64,000 bases of DNA from Leucobacter tenebrionis (GCF_019884725.1 NZ_CP082322.1:2852001-2916000), one strand, 5' to 3'. Counted from the first letter of the stretch, positions 35,206-42,761 are shown. Numbers and translations are program-made. The notes: generated by a model not told the origin, from the letters alone.

Positions 35206-35872
35206 CGACTTGCGGCATCACGTCGAACCACTCATCGACGGCGTGAGCTTCGAGAATGTGGGCCTCAAGTTGAAGGGCAATTCGAGTCTGCGCGGCATCT
35301 CGGCCCAGTCCGATCCCGCGACCCTGCCGTGGATCATCCGGCTCGATAGATTCGTCGACGACCGGACCTGGGACGGGTGGAGCGAGCCCGTGGTCCACGC
35401 CAACAGTTCGGAGACCTCTCTCAACGAGGCCATCGCGCTCAGCCTGTTCGCCGAAACAGGCCTCGCAGCCGAGGCCGCCGTCTCGTCATCGTTCTCGGTC
35501 AACGGCGGCGGCTCGGCACTGCGCCTGATCGTGCAGAACTCCAACGAGCAATGGACGGAGACGAACTTCGGGGAAGGCGCGCTGCTCTACAAATCGGAGG
35601 GCGACGGGGGCGAAGACTTCGGCGGCGGGCAAGGCGGCATGAGCCGGAGCAACGTGCTCGCGGAGCGATTCCGAGCGAACGAGGAATTCGGGCACACGAT
35701 CGACGATGCAGCATCGGCCCTCCAGGCCGAGCTGATCGACAGCGGCCGCGCCGCCGAGAGCCTGGACCAGCGGCAGAACACGCTGACCGGTGGGGCGGTG
35801 GGAGAGGTCGTCTCCGCCGACACCGTCCGCAGCGAGGCCTCCCAGATCGCCGAGGCGCTGGGCATCGAGTAG
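35206..35872 (+). pseudogene. CotH kinase gene remnant
   Basis: The reading frame ending at 35872 gives a recognisable CotH chain but only in pieces. Present are VGLKLKGNSSLRG, PWIIRLDRFVDDRTWDGWSE, HANSSETSLNEAIALSLFAE and FSVNGGGSALRLIVQNSNEQ up to GALLYKSEGDGG. The chain then jumps straight to SNVLAERFRANEEFGHTIDD and a normal-looking C-terminus. The signal peptide and roughly the first 100 residues are missing. The central block that carries the kinase core (usually 120-150 residues) is also missing, as an in-frame deletion. There is no good start; the frame opens inside the previous gene. CotH proteins phosphorylate secreted proteins. This copy is almost certainly inactive, unless the assembly is faulty. 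Confidence 0.75.
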
Positions 35873-35875
35873 GCC

Positions 35876-35963
35876 GAGTCACAACCGCGAAGGCCGCGAT
35901 GATCCCGAGCATCACGAGCGGGTACTGGATCGTGAGCCTGATCACGGTGCGGCGGACGATCAC
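35876..35963 (-). pseudogene. N-terminal scrap of a sensor kinase
   Basis: On the minus strand a GTG at 35963 overlaps the stop of the regulator scrap and opens VIVRRTVIRLTIQYPLVMLG, then IIAAFAVVT. This is a basic start plus one transmembrane helix, typical of a histidine kinase. The similarity ends where the CotH remnant's stop begins, and no kinase domain follows. Reading as a remnant is inference from its place directly behind the OmpR tail. Confidence 0.5.
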
Positions 35964-36055
35964 ACGCTATTCCTACCTGAAACCGCCCGACCCAGCCGGT
36001 AGCCGCGACCGCGCACCGTCGCAATCGGATCCTCCGCGACAAGAACACCCGCATG
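35960..36055 (-). pseudogene. C-terminal scrap of an OmpR-type response regulator
   Basis: The minus-strand frame reads AGVLVAEDPIATVRGRGYRL and then GRAVSGRNSV before TGA at 35960-35962. IATVRGRGYRLG is the closing wing of OmpR-family regulators. Nothing upstream of ~36055 continues the gene; it breaks off before the dedA stop. With the adjacent kinase scrap it marks a deleted two-component pair, similar in order to the intact pair at 28705-30887. Confidence 0.6.
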
Positions 36056-36082
36056 TGAGCAGAATACGACGCTGCGCCCTCG

Positions 36083-36760
36083 TCAAGCTGTGCGGCGGCC
36101 TTTCTTCCAGGCGGAGAATGCCCGGATCGCCTCGAGCAGGATCGGGATGCCGGGGATGAGCACGAGCACGATGATGAAGAGTTCGCTGTACTCGCGGACG
36201 AACGGGATCCGGCCGAGGAAGTAGCCGAGCAGCGTCACCCCGACGCCCCACAGCAGCGCCCCCACGCCGTTGTAGACGACGAATCGACGGTAGGACATGT
36301 GACCGACGCCCGCCGCCGCGGGAACGAACGCACGGATCACCGGCAGGAACCGCGCGATGATGATCGCCTTCGGGCCGTGCTTCTCGAAGAACGCGTGCGT
36401 GCGCTCCACGTTTGCGGGGTTGAAGAAGCGGCTTTTCTCACGGTTGAAGATCGCCGGCCCCAACCTGCGTCCGAGCATGAATCCCATCTGGTCGCCCGCG
36501 AAGGCGAAGAGGAAGAGCGCGGCACAGGTGAGCCAGATGGGCACATCGATGATCCCCGTGGCGCTGAAGAGGCCGACGGTGAAGAGCAGAGAATCCCCGG
36601 GGAGGAACGCGAGTACGACGACCCCCGTCTCGAGGAAGACGAACGCGCACGCGAGGATCAGCGCAGCCCAACCGCCTGCGTTGAGCAGGGTCTCGGGGTC
36701 GAGCCAGTCGATCCCGAGCAGAGCGGGCACGATGCCGGGAGCGGCGAAGAACGGTGTCAC
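36083..36760 (-). CDS. DedA-family membrane protein
   Basis: Integral membrane protein of 225 residues with the VTT/SNARE-associated fold. Members of this superfamily flip lipids such as undecaprenyl phosphate and phosphatidylethanolamine. Landmarks are ETGVVVLAFLPGDSLLFTVG near residue 45, FAGDQMGFMLGRRLG near 93 and the key RFLPVIRAFVPAAAGVGHM near 150. The start is a GTG at 36760. Transcribed alone, with scraps of a lost two-component system downstream. The exact lipid cannot be said. Confidence 0.92.
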   Translation of the reverse strand: MTPFFAAPGIVPALLGIDWLDPETLLNAGGWAALILACAFVFLETGVVVLAFLPGDSLLFTVGLFSATGIIDVPIWLTCAALFLFAFAGDQMGFMLGRRLGPAIFNREKSRFFNPANVERTHAFFEKHGPKAIIIARFLPVIRAFVPAAAGVGHMSYRRFVVYNGVGALLWGVGVTLLGYFLGRIPFVREYSELFIIVLVLIPGIPILLEAIRAFSAWKKGRRTA

Positions 36761-37030
36761 GGGGTTCCTCTCGAAACAGGGGCGTCGCGGAGTGCGAGCC
36801 GTGCGCTACGACGGCAGGGCCGCACCTACTCTTCCCGATACTCCCGACTTCTGACTGAGAAGTCGCCCCAGGCGACGCAACCGCCACGGCGAGAAGGCAG
36901 CATGTCGGGCTCGCCCACGGGGGTTCGTTCCAAGACGAGTTCGAGGGATCGTGCCGATCCGCACATATCGGTCGTCCGGCTCCCGTGAAAGAATCGTGGT
37001 GCCGGGCGACAACGCGGGAGGAGCACGATC

Positions 37031-37951
37031 ATGACTCGTACTCCCGTCATGGGGCCTCTCATCCCGCCGGGGGCCGAGTCGCGATGTATCGACACGAGCC
37101 TCGGGAGGGTGCACCTGCTGCACGCAGGTACCCCGCACGCCGAGCGCGTTCCGCTGGTGCTCGTGCACGGCGGCGGGGGCGATGCCGCGTCTGTTTCCTG
37201 GTACCGCCTGATCGAGCCGCTCTCCCGAGGCAGGGAGGTGTGGGCGATCGATCTGCCCGGCTTCGGCGGCAGCATGGACCTCGACGGCGTGGGCAGCGCC
37301 GCCCGCATGGCCGGGATCGTCTCCGAGGTCATCGACAGAGCGGTCGGTGCGCCTGTTGCGGCGATCGGCGTCTCGATGGGCGGGGACGTGGTGCTGAATC
37401 TCGGCCTCGATCATCCGGAATGCGTGCGGGGTATCGTCGCCATCGCGCCCGGGGGTCTGCTCTCCCGGTTCCGCTCTCCCGTGGTCCATGCGCTCACCTG
37501 GTGGGCGACACGCTGGCCGGACTGGCTGATGCTGCCGCTCAGCCGGGTCGCGAACCGCTTCGTCCGAAGTTCGCTGCGCGCGATGGTGCGCGATCCCGAG
37601 GTCATTCCGCCCGAGGTCGTCGAGGAGTTCGTGCGCCTCTCCCGGCATCCTCGAGGTGCGATCGGCTATTTGCGCTACAACCAGGCCTCCATCGGGCGCG
37701 GACGCATGCTGAACGATCTCACCGGTCGTATCGGCGAGCTGCGCATGCCGGCGCTGTTCTTCCACGGGATGGAGGATCCGCTGGTGAATCCTCAGGACTC
37801 CGTGCGCGCGGCGGCGGCGATCCCCGGCGCGAAGCTCGTGCTGCAACCCGATTGCGGGCACTGGGCCCAGCTCGAAGCGCACGACGCGTTCCTCGCGGCG
37901 CTCCTCCCGTTCCTGGACGAGATCGACGGACAGGATCGCGGAGGGCCATGA
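37031..37951 (+). CDS. Alpha/beta-hydrolase
   Basis: A 306-residue alpha/beta-fold hydrolase with no signal peptide. Oxyanion loop LVLVHGGGGDAASVSWYRL near residue 42, nucleophile elbow GVSMGGDVVLN (Ser ~116), acid in HGMEDPLVNP and catalytic His in PDCGHWAQLEAHDAF. A helical lid covers residues ~135-220 (WWATRWPDWLMLPLSRVANR). A clear GGGAGGAG lies nine bases before the ATG. Stands alone between divergent dedA and a convergent DUF1801 gene. Resembles meta-cleavage product hydrolases and esterases; the substrate is open. Confidence 0.88.
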   Translation: MTRTPVMGPLIPPGAESRCIDTSLGRVHLLHAGTPHAERVPLVLVHGGGGDAASVSWYRLIEPLSRGREVWAIDLPGFGGSMDLDGVGSAARMAGIVSEVIDRAVGAPVAAIGVSMGGDVVLNLGLDHPECVRGIVAIAPGGLLSRFRSPVVHALTWWATRWPDWLMLPLSRVANRFVRSSLRAMVRDPEVIPPEVVEEFVRLSRHPRGAIGYLRYNQASIGRGRMLNDLTGRIGELRMPALFFHGMEDPLVNPQDSVRAAAAIPGAKLVLQPDCGHWAQLEAHDAFLAALLPFLDEIDGQDRGGP

Positions 37952-38090
37952 CGAGCGAGCGTGCATCTCGTCGTACGGCGGCGCGCGAGCTGTTCGCCGA
38001 GCCTCATGACATCGCCCGCGCACACGTCAGGGTATTCGCCCGGTAGAAGGCAGATCCTGCGGGTGCGCTAGAGCCGCCTGCGCGGCGTCC

Positions 38091-38735
38091 TCACTCACCC
38101 CGGAAACTCAGCCCCCTGGCTTCGAGCTCCTCGCCCAGAATCCGGATCGCCTTCGGGCCGACACCGTGCAGAGCGAGAAGCTCTTTCTTCGTGCGTTCCG
38201 CAAGCTGTTCGAACCTCGTGATGCCTTCGGCGGAGAGAGCACGCAGGGCTACCTTGCCGAGCGAAGACGGGAACCCGTCGGTCTCTGCCGTTTCGGAGCC
38301 TGCCGGGGACGAGGTCTCCGACTCAGCCTCGGGATCAGGGAAGGGCATGGCGGCGATCCACTGCCGAAGGATCGCTGTCAACGCCTCGCGCGCGGCGCAT
38401 ACGTCTTCGATGGAACTGAACAGCGCGACCGCGCGATCCGACCCTTTCCAGGTCAGCAGCCCCGTCGGATCCTCGACATGCTCCCGCATCGGGAGCGGCG
38501 TCTCGCGTTTCGCCGCTCCAGTGTGGAGCACGAGGCGGATGCCGCCCTTGCGTTCGATACCCGTGGTGGCGAAGTGCTCGACGATACGGTAGCTGGGCGC
38601 GTTCCACTTGATCTCTCCGACGACGCGGCCGTCGGACTGCTCGATGATCCTGCACAGTTCCGCGAGGAGCGGCACCCGGTCATCGGACATCTCTCGGAGC
38701 CAGGCCTCCACCGCCTGTTGGGTGCTGCTGGGCAT
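38091..38735 (-). CDS. DUF1801 protein with C-terminal helix-hairpin-helix
   Basis: A 214-residue two-part protein. Residues ~1-125 form a DUF1801/YdhG-like domain (TQQAVEAWLREMSDDRVPLL; VVGEIKWNAPSYRIVEHFAT; GGIRLVLHTGA). After an acidic Ser/Glu linker, residues ~160-214 look like the C-terminal domain of RNA polymerase alpha (VALRALSAEGITRFEQLAER, TKKELLALHGVGPKAIRILG), a DNA-binding helix-hairpin-helix. The ATG at 38735 follows GGAGGAGAAGG and is chosen over an in-frame ATG at 38765. Function unknown; the fusion suggests a DNA-associated role. Confidence 0.8.
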   Translation of the reverse strand: MPSSTQQAVEAWLREMSDDRVPLLAELCRIIEQSDGRVVGEIKWNAPSYRIVEHFATTGIERKGGIRLVLHTGAAKRETPLPMREHVEDPTGLLTWKGSDRAVALFSSIEDVCAAREALTAILRQWIAAMPFPDPEAESETSSPAGSETAETDGFPSSLGKVALRALSAEGITRFEQLAERTKKELLALHGVGPKAIRILGEELEARGLSFRGE

Positions 38736-39082
38736 GATCCTTCTCCTCCGCTCCGCATCTGTCATCTCGACCTCGAGACCGGCAGAGGTCCCATCGTTGT
38801 CGGTTCAGGAGAGCTTAGCCGGGGTGAAGCGCAAAAGTCGGAGGCGGTGATCGGTCGGCACCCCGCGAGCCTCGAACGCTATGGTTGCGTCTCCCGCCGC
38901 CGTAGCACTACGGAAGGCCGGTTTTCGGGGGCTTCAGCTGGACCCGCGTGGTCTGGAATACGCCGATGTCCTCCGATGCGATGAGCAGTATGCGAGCGAC
39001 CGCTATCGGTCCAGAACAATCGTGCTTTAGATTCCTGATCGACGGGCCGTGCGCAGAGCGCATGGCAGATCCGGTGGGTTCA
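38736..39082. other. Intergenic stretch without a recognisable gene
   Basis: About 350 bases between the DUF1801 start and the methyltransferase stop. The first part must hold the DUF1801 promoter. Short open frames here show no ribosome site or family resemblance. No strong hairpin or repeat was seen. Confidence 0.5.
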
Positions 39083-39910
39083 TCATCGACTGCGCTGGCG
39101 CTCGTACAGGGCGATGCCCGCGGCGACTGACACGTTCAACGACTCCACGTCGGGCGACATGGGAACCGCGTACCGGTGCGTAGCGATGCTCGTGAGCTCT
39201 CCGGATGCGCCGGCCCGTTCCGAGCCCAGCAGTACCGCGATCCGTCCCCGCAACCTTGAGATCGTTTCGAGAGAGGTGCCGGCATCCGCGCTCAGGCTGG
39301 CGAGCGGGATCCGCTCCGCCCGGAGAAAGCGGGCGAGTTCGGTTCGTGTCGTGATGAGTGCCGGGATTGTGAAGACGAGCCCTCGGCTGGCGCGGATCAG
39401 CCTTCGATCGTAGACCGTGGTCAGGCCGCTGTCGATGAGCACGATGCCGGCGGTGTCGAAGGCGCGGGCTGAGCGGAGGATCGCGCCGATGTTGCCCGCG
39501 ATCCGGACGCCGTCGAGCACGAGCACATCTCCGCGGCGGGTGCTGAGATCGCGCCAGCTCGTAGGCGCGGGTGCCTGTGCGAGCGCGAACAGCCGAGCGG
39601 CTTTCTCCCGTCCGAAGACCGATCGCGCCACCTCGTCGCCGAGGACATGCAGTGAGATCGAGGGGATGCCCTGCTGCAGTCGACGAGCCGCTTCTGCGTA
39701 CCCGGCAGTCGCGTACAGCGCGAGTAGACGAAGCCCTGCGCGGAGTGCCTGTGCGATGTTCTCTTCATCGTCGATGAGGATCGTCCTGGGGCGGGCGGTC
39801 TGCGAGCGAAGCACGTCGGTGATTCTCCTCACCGCCGGATGCCGGAGGTTCTCGATGATCCCCGTGGACGCGCCATTCGTAGCGCTTGCGTCGAGTAGGG
39901 TACCGGTCAT
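39083..39910 (-). CDS. Tsr-like 23S rRNA 2'-O-methyltransferase (thiostrepton-resistance type)
   Basis: SPOUT-fold (TrmH/TsnR) RNA methyltransferase of 275 residues. Known Tsr/NshR enzymes methylate A1067 of 23S rRNA and block thiopeptide binding. The N-terminal RNA-binding domain (PAVRRITDVLRSQTARPRTI, IDDEENIAQALRAGL) and the catalytic motifs LDGVRIAGNIGAILRS near residue 130, VLLGSERAG near 227 and SLNVSVAAGIALYE near 258 follow Tsr closely along the whole chain, including RRLIRASRGLVFTIP. The ATG at 39910 gives the Tsr length; an ATG seven codons upstream would fall inside the promoter described below. It lies 44 bases after a TipA-like regulator gene. Resistance is the best reading; other 2'-O targets are possible. 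Confidence 0.85.
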   Translation of the reverse strand: MTGTLLDASATNGASTGIIENLRHPAVRRITDVLRSQTARPRTILIDDEENIAQALRAGLRLLALYATAGYAEAARRLQQGIPSISLHVLGDEVARSVFGREKAARLFALAQAPAPTSWRDLSTRRGDVLVLDGVRIAGNIGAILRSARAFDTAGIVLIDSGLTTVYDRRLIRASRGLVFTIPALITTRTELARFLRAERIPLASLSADAGTSLETISRLRGRIAVLLGSERAGASGELTSIATHRYAVPMSPDVESLNVSVAAGIALYERQRSR

Positions 39911-39916
39911 GCATTC

Positions 39917-39947
39917 AGCGTCGGCCCTCACGCAGCGTGAGGGTCAA
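39917..39947 (-). promoter_or_regulatory. MerR-type promoter and operator of the methyltransferase gene
   Basis: On the minus strand TTGACC (39947-39942) is followed by exactly 19 bases and GACGCT (39922-39917). The spacer carries a perfect palindrome (39925-39943: ccctcacgc, one base, gcgtgaggg). A 19-bp spacer bridged by a dyad is the hallmark of MerR-activated promoters. The methyltransferase ATG starts six bases after the -10, so the transcript should be leaderless or nearly so. Confidence 0.8.
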
Positions 39948-39954
39948 GTCACGG

Positions 39955-40758
39955 CTACTCCCACACCGCGGTATACGGATCGACGCCGGCCGCGCGGGAG
40001 ACTGCGAAGATCGCATCCCGCAGCCAAACGCTCAGCCCCGGTTCGACACCGTCGAAGAACGCGCGGAAGCGCGGATCGTCCACGAACATACGGCCGAGCA
40101 GCGCGTGCATCGACGGCGTGCAGGTGAAGAGCCTCCCGAACATCTCTCGATGGCGCACGGCCAATGCGGCAGCCTCCGGGCTCGTCGGAGCGATGCCTGC
40201 TCGCACTGCCTCCGCGATCTCCCCGTAGAGCGCTTCGCCGGTCTCATGGAGCGCGACGCGCTCCGCGGAGGTGAGCGCCTCCGCGTTCTCCTTGAACTGC
40301 CGCCACTCTCCGGAGCCGCCCCAGCGCTCCTGCGCCTCGACGGCCCAGTCCTGCCGCCAGGATCGCCCGAAGATCTCCGCTTGCTGCTGCAAGGTCGGCG
40401 CGGCGCCGGCCTCTTTGAGCGAGAGCAGGCGATCCACCGCATTCGCCGTGTGCTGCAGTTGCGTGATCTGCTCATCGAGGAGACGGCGCTGCTCGCGGAG
40501 GTGCTGCTCTGCATCGACCGTGGGATCGTCCAGGAGCTCCGCGATCGCGGCGAGACTGAACCCGAGCTCGCGGTAGACCAGTACCCGGTAGATGCGGCCG
40601 ATGTCGTCTGCCGAGTAGCTGCGGTATCCGGCAGCCGTGCGGTTCGATGGGTGCACAAGGCCGATCTCATCCCAGTGGTGCAGGGTGCGAATGCTGACCC
40701 CGACCAGGCCGGCGACTGCGCCGACGGTCAACGGCGCCGCAGCGGTCTGCACGGACAT
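39955..40758 (-). CDS. TipA-like MerR regulator with TipAS ligand domain
   Basis: Transcription activator of 267 residues. MerR winged helix at ~8-80 (VGAVAGLVGVSIRTLHHWDE, IGLVHPSNRTAAGYRSYSAD), dimerisation coiled coil to ~125, and a C-terminal TipAS domain (AEIFGRSWRQDWAVEAQERW; MHALLGRMFVDDPRFRAFFD; GLSVWLRDAIFAVSRAAGVD). In Streptomyces TipAL this domain traps thiopeptides. Cys213 aligns, from memory, with TipAL Cys207, while the covalent Cys214 position is Leu220. A strong AAAGGAGG precedes the ATG. The gene ends just before the palindromic promoter of the Tsr-like gene, its presumed target. Confidence 0.9.
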   Translation of the reverse strand: MSVQTAAAPLTVGAVAGLVGVSIRTLHHWDEIGLVHPSNRTAAGYRSYSADDIGRIYRVLVYRELGFSLAAIAELLDDPTVDAEQHLREQRRLLDEQITQLQHTANAVDRLLSLKEAGAAPTLQQQAEIFGRSWRQDWAVEAQERWGGSGEWRQFKENAEALTSAERVALHETGEALYGEIAEAVRAGIAPTSPEAAALAVRHREMFGRLFTCTPSMHALLGRMFVDDPRFRAFFDGVEPGLSVWLRDAIFAVSRAAGVDPYTAVWE

Positions 40759-40893
40759 CGGGCCTCCTTTCGTCGCACCTCTCATTGTGTCGTAGCCGGA
40801 GGAGCGGAGCAGGGCCGTACCCCCATTGCCGGTCCGTCGTCTCGCTGGCAGTCTGGAGAGAGCGAATGGGACGGAGAAATGCGGGAGGCGAGC

Positions 40894-41202
40894 ATGGCGA
40901 CGACGATCATCGGATGGGGGATCGCTGGGGCGGGCGCGATGCTGTTCCTGGTATCGCTGATGCTGACCGTGAGAGCGCATCCGGATCGGCGCATACCGAT
41001 CTGGTCGAACCCGCGGCCGATTCCCCGGCACTCGATCTGGACCCGCGTGCTCGGTGGTGTCCTCATGGTGTCCAGTGGGATTCTCATCGGCAGTGAGCAG
41101 CTCGTCTTCCTGCTGGTGCTTCTCGGCGTCGTCGTGCTGACGGGGAGCTTCATCATGTTCGGCCACAACCAGAGGGTCGAGGCGGAGAACGGGGGCGTCT
41201 GA
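40894..41202 (+). CDS. Small integral membrane protein
   Basis: A 102-residue protein with three hydrophobic helices: IIGWGIAGAGAMLFLVSLML, VLGGVLMVSSGILIGS and LVFLLVLLGVVVLTGSFIMF. Between them lies a basic loop (RAHPDRRIPIWSNPRPIPRH). The ATG at 40894 has GGGAGG five bases upstream; another in-frame ATG at 40879 is less well served. Divergent from the tipA-like gene, with about 135 bp between. No family recognised; a link to drug resistance is possible only by position. Confidence 0.65.
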   Translation: MATTIIGWGIAGAGAMLFLVSLMLTVRAHPDRRIPIWSNPRPIPRHSIWTRVLGGVLMVSSGILIGSEQLVFLLVLLGVVVLTGSFIMFGHNQRVEAENGGV

Positions 41203-41231
41203 CCCGACCCTGCTTCTCCATACCCGTTGAA

Positions 41232-41279
41232 AGGCGATTTTTGCACGCGGGATCCGCGATCCTCATGCAAAAATCGCCT
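41232..41279. terminator. Hairpin terminator after the small membrane protein gene
   Basis: Perfect 14-nt arms aggcgatttttgca (41232-41245) and tgcaaaaatcgcct (41266-41279). The loop contains a second small dyad around gatccgcgatc. It lies 29 bases after the preceding stop. Confidence 0.72.
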
Positions 41280-41384
41280 CTCGAGCGGGGTGCGCAGGCA
41301 GAAGGACGGCCTGCGCGCGGCCGGGTACGGGTCGTAGAAGATCCGGTGGTCGGATACACTCCAAGGGGAGCGGAGGTGCAGAGC

Positions 41385-41690
41385 ATGCTGATATCGCTGT
41401 GGCTGATGGCGCAGCTGGTGCTGCTCACGCTCTCCGTCGCGCTCACGCCGCATCTCCCGCAGCCGATGATCCAGGCGGTGCTGGTGCTCGCGGTGGGGGC
41501 CCTCATCCTGGTGCCGGTCCTTCCGGCGATCGCGCGAGTTCTCACGCGGGCTCTGGCGCTGGCTCCCAACGCTCCGCCGCGTCGATCGCATGTGCCCGAG
41601 GTGCGCGAATTCCGCGTACCCGGCGACGCCGGTATGCCGGGGACCGCGCTCGCGCGGGCTCCGTCGCGCGTCGTTCACGCCTCTGCCTGA
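41385..41690 (+). CDS. Small membrane protein upstream of yidC paralogue (DUF6412-like)
   Basis: A 101-residue protein with two transmembrane helices, LISLWLMAQLVLLTLSVALT and MIQAVLVLAVGALILVPVLP. A basic, Pro/Arg-rich soluble tail follows (VLTRALALAPNAPPRRSHVP). The ATG at 41385 lies eight bases after GGAGG. It resembles the small DUF6412 proteins encoded beside extra YidC genes in this group; that match is from memory. Likely co-expressed with the insertase gene 196 bases downstream. Confidence 0.6.
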   Translation: MLISLWLMAQLVLLTLSVALTPHLPQPMIQAVLVLAVGALILVPVLPAIARVLTRALALAPNAPPRRSHVPEVREFRVPGDAGMPGTALARAPSRVVHASA

Positions 41691-41806
41691 ACGACGTTTC
41701 GCATCAACCGATCCTTGCGGTCGGTGTTCTTTCGGCGCACCCTCGGGTGCTCTCGTTCTCGCAGGGCGTGCACGCGCTCGATACCCGCGACTGAAACGAG
41801 AACACC

Positions 41807-41890
41807 ATGCACCCCGAATACCATCTGCCCGCTGATCCCTCGAATGCGACCGCTCCTCTGATCACGGAGCGTCAGGAGGAGGCCCGATGA
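41807..41890 (+). CDS. Possible 27-residue ORF overlapping the yidC-like start
   Basis: ATG at 41807 opens a frame (MHPEYHLPADPSNATAPLIT, then ERQEEAR) that ends at TGA 41888-41890, overlapping the insertase ATG by the usual ATGA. The ribosome site is weak. It may be a leader peptide coupling translation, or chance. Its hydrophilic sequence is not a signal peptide. Confidence 0.35.
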   Translation: MHPEYHLPADPSNATAPLITERQEEAR

Positions 41891-42657
41891 GCATCTACGA
41901 GTTCCCGCCCATCAAGATCCTGATCAATGCCGCCTACTGGATCGTGACCTCGCTCAGCGAGATCCTCGAACCGGTGGCCGGCGCGTACAGCGCCGCGGTG
42001 GCGATCATCGTGCTCACTGTCGTGATCCGCGCGATCCTCGTCCCGGTCGGCCGATCGCAGGTGAAGGCGAACGTCATGAGACAGCGGCTCGCGCCGCAGA
42101 TCGCCGAGCTGCGGCGCCGTCACCAGAAGAACCCCGAGGTGCTGCAGCGGAAGACGATGGAGCTCTACGCGGCGGAGAAGGCCTCCCCGTTCGCCGGATG
42201 TCTGCCCGTGCTCGCGCAGACGCCGGTGCTCATGGCCGTGTACGGTTTGTTCATCCTGCCGGAGATCGACGGGCACCCGAACGAGCTGCTCTCGCACACG
42301 TTCTTCGGTGTTCCGCTCGATGCCGGGTTCATCGGGCAGATCGGTGCGGGGACGGTGTCATGGGGATCGGCGGCGGTCTTCTTGACGATCATGGTGCTTA
42401 TCGCCGTCGTCGCCCAGGCTTCGCGGCGTCTGCTCGCTCAGCCGCAACCCGAGACGGCGTCGCAGCCGCAGTCCCAGCAGCCCGCAGGCATGCCGGATCT
42501 GACGGGCATGATGCGCGTGCTGAGCTTCATGCCGTTCATGACCGCCGTGATCGCGGCGTTCGTTCCGCTCGCTGCGGGGCTGTACCTTCTCACGACGACG
42601 GCGTGGACCCTCGGGGAGCGGCTGATCCTGACCCGTATCTACCAGCCTGAGCGCTAA
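41887..42657 (+). CDS. YidC/Oxa1-family membrane insertase paralogue
   Basis: Membrane protein insertase, 256 residues, five predicted helices. TM1 IVTSLSEILEP region, then VAIIVLTVVIRAILVPVGRS with the conserved hydrophilic-groove Arg, the cytosolic hairpin VMRQRLAPQIAELRRRHQKN, PFAGCLPVLAQTPVLMAVYG near residue 100, and a final FMPFMTAVIAAFVPLAAGLY helix. GGAGGAGG lies a few bases before the ATG. Shorter than the housekeeping actinobacterial YidC and not beside rnpA/rpmH, so it is probably a second copy. A long inverted repeat follows. Confidence 0.9.
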   Translation: MSIYEFPPIKILINAAYWIVTSLSEILEPVAGAYSAAVAIIVLTVVIRAILVPVGRSQVKANVMRQRLAPQIAELRRRHQKNPEVLQRKTMELYAAEKASPFAGCLPVLAQTPVLMAVYGLFILPEIDGHPNELLSHTFFGVPLDAGFIGQIGAGTVSWGSAAVFLTIMVLIAVVAQASRRLLAQPQPETASQPQSQQPAGMPDLTGMMRVLSFMPFMTAVIAAFVPLAAGLYLLTTTAWTLGERLILTRIYQPER

Positions 42658-42761
42658 AGCGGGAGCGGGTGCTGATCCTCGCTGCATCTCGCTGCATCAT
42701 GGCCGCATCGCCGCATTGCCGCTTCCGCCCCCGCCCCTACCCCGTAGTCCCCACAGCAAAC

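Noticed and set aside
39083..41202. Part of a thiopeptide biosynthesis cluster
   Set aside because: No YcaO, dehydratase, cyclase or precursor peptide gene is visible on either side; flanking genes are a DUF1801 protein and small membrane proteins.
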